Positions 25,754-34,744 of a stretch of 64,000 bases of DNA are shown one piece after another. Origin of the DNA: Lysobacterales bacterium (lineage in GTDB: Bacteria; Pseudomonadota; Gammaproteobacteria; Xanthomonadales; Xanthomonadaceae); assembly GCA_017302135.1 (NCBI GenBank), contig JAFLDZ010000016.1, positions 1-64,000 on the forward strand, in the 5' to 3' direction. Under the pieces are notes generated by a model. The model was not told the origin of the DNA and ran no database searches. It was given only the letters and a program-made list of their open reading frames with translations. Each line of letters starts with the position of its first letter. Within the stretch, counting starts at the first letter, position 1. Position numbers and translations under genes: made by a program.

Positions 25754-26203
25754 TCAGCCGCGCTGCGCGATGACGGCGAGGGTCAGCCGCGAGATGCAGA
25801 CGAGCTGGCCGTGCGCGTCCTCGATCCGGATTTCCCAAACCTGGGTGCGACGGCCGATATGCAACTGCCGTGCGGTGCCGGTGACCTGGCCATCGCGTGC
25901 TGCAGCCACGTGATTGGCGTTGATTTCGATCCCGACGCACCGCTCGCCGGGCGCAACGCACAGGTTGCCCGCGCTGCTGCCGAGCGTTTCCGCCAGCAGC
26001 ACCGAGGCGCCGCCGTGCAGCAGGCCATAGGGTTGATGGGTCCGCGCGTCCACCGGCATGGTGCCGCGCACGAAATCCGGGCCGATCTCGGTGAAGACGA
26101 TGCCGAGCGATGCCATCGCGGTGTCGCGGGACATCGCATTGAGATCGTCGACGGTGGCTGTGCCGCGAAACAGGCGCGGCGTGGGGGATTCTGGCGTGGT
26201 CAC
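25754..26203 (-). CDS. PaaI-type hotdog thioesterase
   Basis: 149 residues from a GTG at 26203; an ATG at 26266 gives a longer frame with a leader lacking family features. The core has YGLLHGGASVLLAETLGSSAG, given here as YGLLHGGASVLLAE, where Gly-Gly and Glu are the catalytic helix, and VGIEINANHV. Such enzymes hydrolyse small or aromatic acyl-CoAs. It directly precedes the acyltransferase gene. Confidence 0.88.
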   Translation of the reverse strand: MTTPESPTPRLFRGTATVDDLNAMSRDTAMASLGIVFTEIGPDFVRGTMPVDARTHQPYGLLHGGASVLLAETLGSSAGNLCVAPGERCVGIEINANHVAAARDGQVTGTARQLHIGRRTQVWEIRIEDAHGQLVCISRLTLAVIAQRG

Positions 26204-26317
26204 CGCATCAGGATAACCGAGGCCGTCAGCGGCAGTCCGGCCGCAGGCGCATGGGAGAGAGGACATGCGCGTTGCGGCCGGAGCTCCGGGGACGTGGTCG
26301 AGCGTGTGGCCAAAGGT

Positions 26318-26521
26318 TCAGCGGCACTGGAAGCGGGTCTGGCCCCAGTCGCTGGTGTAGCGTTTGTCCAGCGCGTAACCGCTGCTGGCACCGTAGCCGA
26401 TGCCGAAATCGCGTGCGCGATAGCGGCCGGGCTGGGAATGTCGGGAGGCGGACTCGGCACGCGACGGCACGTTGACCGGCGTGCGCGGGGCGAGCGTGAC
26501 AGGGGTGTGCATGGCGTTCAT
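26318..26521 (-). CDS. Small conserved-motif peptide B (tandem paralogue)
   Basis: 67 residues with CAGGAT about 7 bases before the ATG. The C-terminal 30 residues (DFGIGYGASSGYALDKRY then TSDWGQTRFQCR) match the neighbouring small gene almost residue for residue, while the N-terminal half differs. It has no signal peptide or membrane segment and ends with a single Cys. Conservation confined to the C-terminus would suit a binding motif or a modified peptide, but no modification gene is adjacent. Function unknown. Confidence 0.72.
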   Translation of the reverse strand: MNAMHTPVTLAPRTPVNVPSRAESASRHSQPGRYRARDFGIGYGASSGYALDKRYTSDWGQTRFQCR

Positions 26522-26597
26522 GACGAGATCCTGGGAACAGATGTGCGGGGGAGTGGCGAACGGCGGTTGCGGCGAAAACCGGGAAAACAGAGGCTGA

Positions 26598-26786
26598 TCA
26601 GGCGCAGCGGAAGCGGATCTGGCCCCAGTCGGTGGTGTAACGCTTGTCGGTGCCGTAACCGCTGCTGGTGCCATAACCGATGCCGAAGCTGGGGGTGCGG
26701 TAGCTGTGGCGGGCTTTGGCGGCAAAGGCGACGACGTTGTCGGTGCTGCGGACGTTGGATTCGGTGGTCTGGGTCTGGGTGTTCAT
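26598..26786 (-). CDS. Small conserved-motif peptide A (tandem paralogue)
   Basis: 62 residues with AGGAA before the ATG. The N-terminal half is polar (MNTQTQTTESNVRSTDN) with a short hydrophobic VVAFAAKA. The C-terminal half SFGIGYGTSSGYGTDKRY and TTDWGQIRFRCA is nearly identical to peptide B 77 bases downstream. The pair must come from a recent duplication kept under selection at the C-terminus. An AT-rich region upstream could hold their promoter. No family is known to me. Confidence 0.75.
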   Translation of the reverse strand: MNTQTQTTESNVRSTDNVVAFAAKARHSYRTPSFGIGYGTSSGYGTDKRYTTDWGQIRFRCA

Positions 26787-27116
26787 GATGGGTTCCTGAG
26801 TGGGTGTGAATTGGTGTGCTGGTAAAGTACAACACCTATCGACCAAAACAGATGTGCCGGAAGTCACCCAACGCAAAGCATGGAGACAACTTGTTGTTTT
26901 TATTGAATTTCAATGATTGCCCAGCCGACGGGCGGTCGCAGCGCCTGTCTCGGCCCGCCAAACATGCCCGCCGATAGAGGGGAGCCGCTCGCGCCATGAC
27001 AGGCCCAAAGCCGACCCCAACGCAGGGTTTTCGTTTTCGCATGCCATTGCGGCGCGACAGGTGCCATTGCGGCCTGGGCCGAGACGATTTCGCTCGGCAG
27101 ACACAAGGCGCAATGC
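26787..27116. other. Intergenic, AT-rich leader of the small-peptide pair
   Basis: These 330 bases lie between the PLD gene end and the first small peptide. Bases 26815-26915 are AT-rich and probably contain the promoter. The rest shows only a short repeat, GCCATTGCGGC, occurring twice near 27040-27075. No gene is seen. Confidence 0.55.
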
Positions 27117-29123
27117 CTACAGAATCGGGGCGAGACCGGCGCCGAAGGCGGTGAAGATCCGTGTCAGCGGGCGGATCACCGGCGCGACTTCGGGGAAATC
27201 CCCCACCGGCGTGTAGCAGCGGCGGAACTGCGGGTCGCGTGGGGAGATCGGCTGCGGGCAATCGGGCCCGGGCGTGAATTCGTAGCTGGTGGCGTAGCGC
27301 ACCGGCCAGAAATCGAACAGCGGCAGCAGCTCGGACACTTTCGCCAGCGAGTATTCCAGCCCCGAGAACACCGGCGGCTTGTCGCGGCGGGCGATCATCC
27401 AGGCGTTGGCCGGCAATGTGTCGCGTTCGATGCTCGCGGCGAGCACGCGCGCGAACGTCGGGTCCTCGATCACCACCACCGACTCGGTGTTGTAGTTCTC
27501 GCCGCGCGGGTCGAAATTGTGGGTACCGATCACGCCGACGCGTTCGTCGATCACCATCGATTTGGCATGCAGGCCGAAGCGCACGCCGCCGCGCTGCAGC
27601 GGCACCTGTTCGTTGGCGCCGCGCTTGGAATAGCGCAGCGCCGAATATTCGCGCGCCAGCGGAATCGGCCGATCCGGCGAACGGCTGCCTTCGGCGCCCA
27701 CGCCCAGCGATCCGCCCCGGGACGACCCCGACCCTGAAGCTCCCGAACCCAACACGACGGCGGTGCCGTCCGCATGCCACTCCACGCCGACGGTGCCGGT
27801 CGCCTCCACGTCGATCGGCGCGTCCTGCGGAAACGGTTTGAATTCGTAGATCTCGAACTTGAAGTCGCGCAGATAGCGGCGCTTGTATTTGTACGACAGC
27901 GCGTAGGGAATGAACGCATCGGTCGCCGCCAGACTGTTGGTCGACACCACCACCCGCGGCGGCGACTCGCGTTGCTGCAGATCGCTGAACAGACGCTGCG
28001 CCGGCTTCGACAGCACCAGATAAGGCGTTTGCAACAGCACGCGTTCTTCGGCGGAATCGATCAGCTCGCGCAGCATCTGCGACGGCGTTTCGGTGGTCGG
28101 CACCGATCCGGCATGCTTTCCGGGTGCGTCGCCGATGTAGCGCAGGCTGAGCACCGGAATCGCCGCATCGACCAGACGGGTGCGCACCAGCGCAGCGTCG
28201 TCGGCATCCCGGCCGATGAGTTCGATCCGGCGCGGCTGCTCGGGTTCCGGGTGTTGCACCGCCGGCACGCCATCACGCAGGACCAACCGCCCGACATCCA
28301 CCAGGCGCGTCAGCGGCCTGCTCAGCGGCGCATCCCAGAACGCATCGAAATTCGCGGCGATCTCGGCGATCGCCGGGCCGGCGACGAGAATGTCGCGATC
28401 GCGGAAGTTGTAGCGCGTATCCCAATCGTAATAGTCGTTCTGATAGTTGCGTCCGCCGGTGATCGCCACCTGTCCGTCCACCACCAGCAGCTTGTTGTGC
28501 ATGCGCTGATTGAGCTTGCGCCAGCAGCAGGCCGACGCCAGCGCGTACATCGGATAGCTGATCCTCGCGCGGCCGAGCACCGGGTTGTACAGGCGCATCT
28601 CGAAATTCATGTGCGCACCGGCCAGGGCCGCCAGCGTGTCGACGTGGCGCAGTGCGGCGAGCTGGTCGACCAGCAGCCGCACCTTGACGCCGCGATGCGC
28701 GGCGGCGAGCAGTTCGTCGAGAACCAGATGACCGGCATCGTCCTCGTCGAAGATGTAGGTCTGCACATCGATGCTGCGGGTCGCGCCGCGGATCAGATCC
28801 AATCGCGCGAGCAGCGCATCCTGGCCATAGTCGAGGATCAACGCGTAGTGCTGCGGGCGCGACGGTGGCGCGGGCGGCATCGCGGAGGAAGCGGTGTCCG
28901 GCGTCGCCCCGGCTGCGGCCGGCGCTTCGCCGCTGGCGCGCAGGCCCAGCGCCAGCAGCGGCGACGGACGTGCGCAGGCATCGTCGCGTCCACAGGTGTT
29001 TTCGGTACTGCGCGCGGCTGACACCAGCGCATCCACCCGCGTCTGATCCTTCGTGGACAAACTCGTGCACGCGACCTGCGCCAATGCGAAGACCAGGAGC
29101 AGCAGTGCGCGCGTCGCGGTCAT
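27117..29123 (-). CDS. Phospholipase D family lipoprotein (cardiolipin-synthase-like)
   Basis: 668 residues with lipobox LAQVAC (Cys19). Two HKD motifs are intact: MHNKLLVVDGQVAITGGRN near 220 and GLHAKSMVIDERVGVIGTHN near 515, each with H-x-K-x4-D. Before the second is a Gly/Ser-rich low-complexity insert (GSGASGSGSSRGGSLGVG). PLD enzymes of this type transfer phosphatidyl groups or cleave phosphodiesters; the lipoprotein anchor places it in the periplasm, unlike cytosolic-face Cls. It heads toward no partner downstream but overlaps YceI upstream by 4 bases. Confidence 0.92.
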   Translation of the reverse strand: MTATRALLLLVFALAQVACTSLSTKDQTRVDALVSAARSTENTCGRDDACARPSPLLALGLRASGEAPAAAGATPDTASSAMPPAPPSRPQHYALILDYGQDALLARLDLIRGATRSIDVQTYIFDEDDAGHLVLDELLAAAHRGVKVRLLVDQLAALRHVDTLAALAGAHMNFEMRLYNPVLGRARISYPMYALASACCWRKLNQRMHNKLLVVDGQVAITGGRNYQNDYYDWDTRYNFRDRDILVAGPAIAEIAANFDAFWDAPLSRPLTRLVDVGRLVLRDGVPAVQHPEPEQPRRIELIGRDADDAALVRTRLVDAAIPVLSLRYIGDAPGKHAGSVPTTETPSQMLRELIDSAEERVLLQTPYLVLSKPAQRLFSDLQQRESPPRVVVSTNSLAATDAFIPYALSYKYKRRYLRDFKFEIYEFKPFPQDAPIDVEATGTVGVEWHADGTAVVLGSGASGSGSSRGGSLGVGAEGSRSPDRPIPLAREYSALRYSKRGANEQVPLQRGGVRFGLHAKSMVIDERVGVIGTHNFDPRGENYNTESVVVIEDPTFARVLAASIERDTLPANAWMIARRDKPPVFSGLEYSLAKVSELLPLFDFWPVRYATSYEFTPGPDCPQPISPRDPQFRRCYTPVGDFPEVAPVIRPLTRIFTAFGAGLAPIL

Positions 29124-29686
29124 TCGGCGTCCTGGCGCACGCGCAGCCGCAATGTGAAACGCACGCTGTCGGAGACCGCCAAGACCCAGCGGTCGACGCC
29201 GTAGTCGGCACGCCGCACGCTGCCGCTGGCGACCACATCGCAGTCGATGGCGGGTCGCGCGCAGGCGCTGGGCTGGATCGTGAAGGTTTCGCGCCGGGTC
29301 ACGTCGCGAATGGTCAGCTGACCGGCGAGTTTGCCGCCATCGGCGACCAGCGCTGACGCATACGGTTCGGAGACGAATTCGACCTCGGGAAACCGGTCGG
29401 CCTCGAAGAAACCGCGGCCGCGGGTCATGCCGGTGTAGCTGGGATGACCGACGATTTCGACATCGTTCGACGACAACCGCAGCCGCACCCGTTCGCGGCC
29501 GTCATCCAGGGATTCGATACTGCCGCTGTAGCGGGGAAACCGCCCCTGCAGGGTCTGACCCCAGCGCGTTTTCAGCGTGAAGCCGATCTGGGTGTGCTGC
29601 GGATCGATGTCGGCGGCATGCGCGGCAAGGCTGGCCGCAGCCAACGCACAGACGCACAAGGAACCGGAGACTGTTGCGAAATTCAC
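29120..29686 (-). CDS. YceI family periplasmic protein
   Basis: 188 residues from a GTG at 29686, chosen because it overlaps the sixA stop as GTGA; a GTG six bases upstream is also possible. A signal peptide ends at AAHA|AD. YceI features are DPQHTQIGFTLKTRWGQTLQ, GFFEADRFPEVEFVS and LAGQLTIRDVTRRETF. YceI folds bind polyisoprenoid or amphiphilic ligands in the periplasm. Its ATGA overlap with the PLD gene suggests joint action on lipids, which is inference. Confidence 0.9.
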   Translation of the reverse strand: MNFATVSGSLCVCALAAASLAAHAADIDPQHTQIGFTLKTRWGQTLQGRFPRYSGSIESLDDGRERVRLRLSSNDVEIVGHPSYTGMTRGRGFFEADRFPEVEFVSEPYASALVADGGKLAGQLTIRDVTRRETFTIQPSACARPAIDCDVVASGSVRRADYGVDRWVLAVSDSVRFTLRLRVRQDAE

Positions 29687-30159
29687 GGCCACCAGAAAGC
29701 GGAGAGACTGGCGACGCCCGGTTCGACCATGGCGTCGAGCGGAAAATTCAGCACCACGACGCTGCCCGGCGGCATGCCGCGGTAATCGCCGGACTGGCCG
29801 CTGTGCATCAGCGCGGCGAGACGTTCCAGCCCGGGGTTGTGGCCCACCAGCATCAGCCGTTCGACTTCGCGATGTTCATCGACCAGTTCGGCCAGCGCGC
29901 CCGCCGTCGCCTCGTAGATGCTGTCGACCAACCGCTGTTCGACGAAACCGATCGCACCCAGCACCGCTTCCAGCGTCTCGCGCGTGCGTCTGGCGGGCGA
30001 ACACAGCACGCGATCGGGTGCGAGGCCCTGCGCGGCCAGCCAGCGCCCGGCGGCCTCGGCTTCCGCCAGACCCTCCGCGGACAGCGCGCGATCGACATCG
30101 GATTGACCGTCGCTGACGGGTTCGGCGTGGGCGTGGCGAAGCAGGATGAGGGTTCGCAT
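29683..30159 (-). CDS. sixA: Phosphohistidine phosphatase SixA
   Basis: 158 residues of the histidine-phosphatase family: catalytic LLRHAHA at residues 6-12, CSPARRTRET and LMLVGHNPGLE with the second catalytic His. The short length and RHAxA motif indicate SixA rather than phosphoglycerate mutase. In E. coli SixA dephosphorylates the nitrogen phosphotransferase NPr. It is translationally coupled to the YceI gene. Confidence 0.93.
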   Translation of the reverse strand: MRTLILLRHAHAEPVSDGQSDVDRALSAEGLAEAEAAGRWLAAQGLAPDRVLCSPARRTRETLEAVLGAIGFVEQRLVDSIYEATAGALAELVDEHREVERLMLVGHNPGLERLAALMHSGQSGDYRGMPPGSVVVLNFPLDAMVEPGVASLSAFWWP

Positions 30160-30258
30160 GTGCGCGTCGGTCTCTGGCCCAAAGGATAGCGGGCAGCTTA
30201 ACGCGAACCGCAGGGGGCGCCTATCGCCGCTGTCGATCCGCCGTCATCGCCGCTCGAA

Positions 30259-31905
30259 TCAACCCACCGTCTCCGGCAAGCGCCGCAGGGCATCGCGGAA
30301 GAAGATGCGATCGGCCGGCGTCAACTCGCGCAGACGCCGCCGCAGACGCGCGGCGGCTTCGGTGCTGCGCTGCGGATCGCCGTCGTGCGCTTCGTACCAC
30401 GCCACTTCCAGCAGGATGTTGGCGCGCTGCAGCGCATCGAGCTGCACGCGCCCGGCATCGATGTCCGCCTGCATCGCCAGCGCCAGCGCGCGCCAGCTCG
30501 GCCATTCGACGGACAGCGTGACCGGCGCGATCAAGGCGCGGAACTCCGCCGGAGCGATCACCGGCCAGCGCCGGAACACGTCGACACGCGGATGCGTCGC
30601 ATCGGAACCGCCGGCGCGCACCATGCGCAGGAGATAGATCAGATTCCAGCAGCCACCGCCGACGCCGTGGCGTTCGCTGAGCCATGCCGCCAGCGCGATC
30701 CAGCTCAGCGGATGACCATCGTCGCTGGGCACGTCCAGGCCGCAGCGCTGGAACAGCCACAGCGACCAGCCGAGATTGCTCGCGGTGGATGCGGCGGCAT
30801 CGAACAGTTCGGCCTCGTTCGCCAGCGACAGCGCCAGCCGGTAGTAGCGCAGCGCGGTGCGCGCCGCCTCGGTGCGTTCGCCGAGATCGGAACGTTCGTC
30901 CAGGGCCAGCGCGCGGTGGATCAGCGCCTGCAGGTTGGCGTGCTCGCTGCGCACCCGCGGGTGGTACTGGAACAGGCCGAACCAGCGCGGGTCCTCGGTG
31001 GCCTGGCGCAGGATCTGCCGCGCCGCCTGCGGATCGCGGCCAGCGTAGGCGCACCAAGCACGGACGATGGCAGCCATCGCGCCGAGCCAGGCATGCTCGG
31101 GCGCCTGCTCGTCGTGCCAGTGACGGTCCAGCTCGGCCAGCACCGCGCGCGCGGCGTCGGCGTTGCCGGCGCGGCGCCAGACCATCGCCTGCTGCAGCAG
31201 CGCCAGCGCCTGCAGCCAGGGGTCGGGCGCCAGCGTCTGCGCGCGGCGGTAGCCGGCCAGCGCGCCGTGGTCGCGATCCAGGATCAGCCGCCCGTCGAGC
31301 ATGTCGCGACGCGCGCCGGCCCAGGCATGCCAGTACGCCGGACTGGCGCTGCTGGCATCGCCCAACACGGCGGCGGTGCGGGTCGCATCCGACGTGCCGA
31401 GCCAGGCGATCACCGCGTCGAGCCCGACCGGCGCACCGTGCAGACTGACCTGCAGCCGCGCCGCCTCGCCTTCGCCCAGCCAGTACGGGCCGCGATTGCG
31501 CCCCGCCAGCGGCAGCAGATCCGGATCGCGGCTGCGGTCGGTGCCCCAGCCCACGCGCAGGCCCCAGCGCGCGAAGTCCGCATAGGCGCGGCTGATCACC
31601 ATGCGCAGATTGCGCGCGTTGGCGAACTGATCGCGCAGTTGGGTCTCGCGCACCCAGCCCGAGCCGTCGCCCGACTGCGCCGCCAGCCACAGCCGCAGCA
31701 GGATCCACAGCGACTGGTGGCGTACCGGCTGTCCGTGCACGCATGCGGGCGCCGCCAGTTCGATGTCGATGCAGCCGGCATTCGTACTGTCGGGCTTGGC
31801 GCGTGCGGGTTTGGCGCTGGCGGGCTTCATGCCGTCGGACTTCGCATGCACGGTCAGCTTGCGATCGGGCGTGGCGATGTCGGGCTTCGTTCGGCTGGTC
31901 GTCAT
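30259..31905 (-). CDS. Large helical (TPR-like) protein, unknown function
   Basis: 548 residues from the ATG at 31905. The first 45 residues are basic and repetitive (KPASAKPARAKPDS). The remainder is Ala/Leu/Trp-rich alpha solenoid reminiscent of TPRs, for example AGYRRAQTLAPDPWLQALAL and AVLAELDRHWHDEQAPEHAW. The segment about 60-170 resembles a regulator-like N-terminal domain (LRDQFANARNLRMVISRAY, a possible winged helix). No signal peptide is present. It may be a transcriptional or scaffold protein; I do not recognise a family. Confidence 0.75.
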   Translation of the reverse strand: MTTSRTKPDIATPDRKLTVHAKSDGMKPASAKPARAKPDSTNAGCIDIELAAPACVHGQPVRHQSLWILLRLWLAAQSGDGSGWVRETQLRDQFANARNLRMVISRAYADFARWGLRVGWGTDRSRDPDLLPLAGRNRGPYWLGEGEAARLQVSLHGAPVGLDAVIAWLGTSDATRTAAVLGDASSASPAYWHAWAGARRDMLDGRLILDRDHGALAGYRRAQTLAPDPWLQALALLQQAMVWRRAGNADAARAVLAELDRHWHDEQAPEHAWLGAMAAIVRAWCAYAGRDPQAARQILRQATEDPRWFGLFQYHPRVRSEHANLQALIHRALALDERSDLGERTEAARTALRYYRLALSLANEAELFDAAASTASNLGWSLWLFQRCGLDVPSDDGHPLSWIALAAWLSERHGVGGGCWNLIYLLRMVRAGGSDATHPRVDVFRRWPVIAPAEFRALIAPVTLSVEWPSWRALALAMQADIDAGRVQLDALQRANILLEVAWYEAHDGDPQRSTEAAARLRRRLRELTPADRIFFRDALRRLPETVG

Positions 31906-32042
31906 CGGTCGAGTCTGGCATGCGGCGGCGGCGCGGTGACGGACGTTACAGCAGTGACGTTCGCGACGACAGGGCCGCTTGGGCCGCAGCGCATCCTGCG
32001 AACACACTGCGGCGCACGCCCATCGACCGCCGGAGTTGTCCC

Positions 32043-32849
32043 ATGTTCCGCATCATGTCCCGCATCGTGCTCGCCTCACTGATCTTCAGCGTTTGCAGCG
32101 CTGTCTTCGCCGCGACACCCACGCCCGCCACCCGTTTCGATGCCTACGGACGCACCGGCGCCTTCCTGCTGCAGCGCGATGCCGGCACGCCGCAGACTCT
32201 GTACGGCGCGGACTGGGCCACGAAGCCGCAGCCGCCCGCCTCCACCTTCAAGGTGCTGCTCGCGTTGATCGCGCTGGACACCGGCGCCCTGCGCAGCGCG
32301 GATGAAGTGGTGAAGTGGGACGGCACGCCCTATCCCGACAATCCCGAGTGGCAGCGCGACATGGCGCTGCGCGAAGCGATGCGGACCTCCAGCGAACACT
32401 ACTTCCGCGTGCTGGCCAAGCGCATCGGTCGCGAACGGCTGGCCGAATGGGTCGCGCGCGTGGGCTACGGCAACGGTCGCGTCGGGCCGGACGCACCGAT
32501 GGTCTGGCACGACGGCGTGCTCACCGTCACCACGCAGCAGCAACTCGCCTTCATCGATCGTCTGCGCCGCAGCGCGCTGCCGTTTTCCGCACAGACCATC
32601 GCCACGGTGAAAACCGCCATGTACGACGGCAACACCGGCGGCCGCCGCATTTACGGCAAGACCGGCACGCACTCCCCCGACAAAGCCGCTCCCGGCGTCG
32701 GCTGGTGGATCGGCTGGGTGGAAGGCGGCAATACCCAGTCCACCGCATTCGCGCTGGGCGTGGAGCTGAAAACCATCGACGGACGCGCCAAGCGCATCGC
32801 GCTGGGCAAGCGACTGTTGCGCGATGCGGGTGTGCTGCCTGCGAAGTGA
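32043..32849 (+). CDS. Class D (OXA-type) beta-lactamase family serine hydrolase
   Basis: 268 residues with a signal peptide ending VFAA|TP. Class D motifs are Ser67-Thr-Phe-Lys70 (PASTFK), Tyr142-Gly-Asn144, Trp155 and Lys206-Thr-Gly. The second motif, normally Ser-x-Val, is Ser116-Ser-Glu118, so the conserved Val is replaced by an acid. Such a change may alter deacylation or substrate range; the protein might also be a non-beta-lactamase penicillin-recognising enzyme. No LysR regulator is adjacent. It looks chromosomal and intrinsic rather than acquired, matching the local base composition. Confidence 0.85.
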   Translation: MFRIMSRIVLASLIFSVCSAVFAATPTPATRFDAYGRTGAFLLQRDAGTPQTLYGADWATKPQPPASTFKVLLALIALDTGALRSADEVVKWDGTPYPDNPEWQRDMALREAMRTSSEHYFRVLAKRIGRERLAEWVARVGYGNGRVGPDAPMVWHDGVLTVTTQQQLAFIDRLRRSALPFSAQTIATVKTAMYDGNTGGRRIYGKTGTHSPDKAAPGVGWWIGWVEGGNTQSTAFALGVELKTIDGRAKRIALGKRLLRDAGVLPAK

Positions 32850-33040
32850 AACGCCCGCAACGTCCACGGCGCACCGGCCATCCACGACCGAAAGCCCGCC
32901 GCGCCGCCTCGCGTTGCCGTCATCTCCCGAGCCCGATGGATGCGGGTTCGGGACGACACGATCCGGAGCGTGTACCGTGCGCCGCGCGCCGCACGCCCCT
33001 CGGCTACAATGCGCGACCGTCGCAGCACCCGAAAAACCCC

Positions 33041-34744
33041 GTGAAATTCCAGCTTCGCGCCCTGATCGAACAGGGCATCGCCAATCTCCGCAGCCAAGGC
33101 ACGCTGCCCGCCGATCTCGCCGCTCCGGACTTCGTGGTCGAACGCCCGAAGGACCGCAGCCACGGCGATTTCGCGACCAACGCCGCGATGACCCTCGCGA
33201 AGCCTGCGCGCAGCAACCCGCGCGCGATCGCGCAGGCGCTGATCGACGCGCTGCCCGCCAACGACGACATCGCCTCGGTCGAGATCGCCGGTCCGGGCTT
33301 CCTGAATTTCCGGCTCTCCGCCGCCGCCTGGCAGCGCCAGCTGCGCAGCGTGCACGACCAGGGCGCCGCCTACGGCCGCAACGCCAGCGGCGCCGGCCGC
33401 ACCGCCGGGGTGGAATACGTCTCCGCCAACCCCACCGGGCCGCTGCACGTCGGTCACGGCCGCGCTGCGGCGATCGGCGACTGCATCGCGCGCGTGCTCG
33501 ATGCCAACGGCTGGAACGTGAAGCGCGAGTTCTATTACAACGACGCCGGCGTGCAGATCGAGAATCTTGCGAAGTCGACGCAGGCGCGCGCCAAGGGCCT
33601 GAAGCCCGGCGACGACGGTTGGTCGGACGACTGGTATCGCGGCGATTACATCGCCGATGTCGCCCAGGCGTATCTCGATGGCGTCTCCGTCGAAGTCGAC
33701 GCACAGACGGTCACCGGTGCCGGCGATGCCGATGACTTCGATGCGATCCGCCGCTTCGCCGTGGCGTATCTGCGCCGCGAACAGAATCTCGACCTCGCCG
33801 CGTTCGGCGTGTCGTTCGATACCTATTTCCTCGAATCCTCCCTGTACCGCGACGCCAAGGTCGAAGAGACCGTGCGCGAACTCATCGCCCACGGCCACAC
33901 CTACGAGGAAGGCGGCGCGCTGTGGCTGCGCACCACCGCTTTCGGCGACGACAAGGACCGGGTCATGCGCAAGTCGGATGGCACCTACACCTACTTCGTG
34001 CCCGACGTGGCCTATCACCTCAGCAAATGGCAGCGCGGCTACCAGCGCGCGATCACCGAACTGGGCGCCGATCACCACGGTTCGCTGATGCGGGTGAAGG
34101 CCGGCCTGCAGGCGCTGGACGTCGGCATTCCGCAGGGCTGGCCCGAATACGTGCTGCACCAGATGGTCACGGTGATGCGCGGCGGCGAGGAAGTGAAACT
34201 CGGCAAACGCGCCGGTGGTTACATCACGTTGCGCGACCTGATCGAAGAAACCGGCCGCGACGCGGTGCGCTGGTTCCTGATCGCGCGCAAGCCGGATTCG
34301 CAGCTGGTGTTCGACATCGACCTCGCGCGTTCGCAGTCGCTCGACAATCCGGTGTACTACGTGCAGCTGTCGCATGCGCGCATCGGCGGCCTGCTGCGCC
34401 AGCTCGAGGAGCGCGGGCTGTCGTTCGACCTGCAGTCGGGGCTGTCGCAGCCGCTGGATCTCGACGGCGAAACATCCGCAAGCCGCGCCACCCGCGATCT
34501 GCTGACCGATCTCGCGCGTTGGCCGGAAATCGTCTCCGCCGCCGGCAACGATCTCGAACCGCATCTGATCGCCATCCATCTAGTCGAGCTGGCGCAGGCG
34601 TTCCAGTCGTACTACAACGATCACCAGTTCCTGGTCGACGATGCCGACACCCGCAACGCGCGTCTCGCGCTGGCGCTGGCGACGCGTCAGGTGCTGAAGA
34701 ACGGCCTGAGCCTGCTGGGCGTGCATGCGCCGGAGAAAATGTGA
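33041..34744 (+). CDS. argS: Arginyl-tRNA synthetase
   Basis: 567 residues from the GTG at 33041, the start that matches the family N-terminus (KFQLRALIEQGIANLRSQG). Class I HIGH-like motif is PLHVGHGRAA; the KMSK position reads EEVKLGKRAGGYITLRDL, typical of ArgRS lacking a canonical KMSK. The C-terminal DALR anticodon-binding domain ends GVHAPEKM. It charges tRNA-Arg. The stop overlaps the next start by one base (TGATG). Confidence 0.98.
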   Translation: MKFQLRALIEQGIANLRSQGTLPADLAAPDFVVERPKDRSHGDFATNAAMTLAKPARSNPRAIAQALIDALPANDDIASVEIAGPGFLNFRLSAAAWQRQLRSVHDQGAAYGRNASGAGRTAGVEYVSANPTGPLHVGHGRAAAIGDCIARVLDANGWNVKREFYYNDAGVQIENLAKSTQARAKGLKPGDDGWSDDWYRGDYIADVAQAYLDGVSVEVDAQTVTGAGDADDFDAIRRFAVAYLRREQNLDLAAFGVSFDTYFLESSLYRDAKVEETVRELIAHGHTYEEGGALWLRTTAFGDDKDRVMRKSDGTYTYFVPDVAYHLSKWQRGYQRAITELGADHHGSLMRVKAGLQALDVGIPQGWPEYVLHQMVTVMRGGEEVKLGKRAGGYITLRDLIEETGRDAVRWFLIARKPDSQLVFDIDLARSQSLDNPVYYVQLSHARIGGLLRQLEERGLSFDLQSGLSQPLDLDGETSASRATRDLLTDLARWPEIVSAAGNDLEPHLIAIHLVELAQAFQSYYNDHQFLVDDADTRNARLALALATRQVLKNGLSLLGVHAPEKM

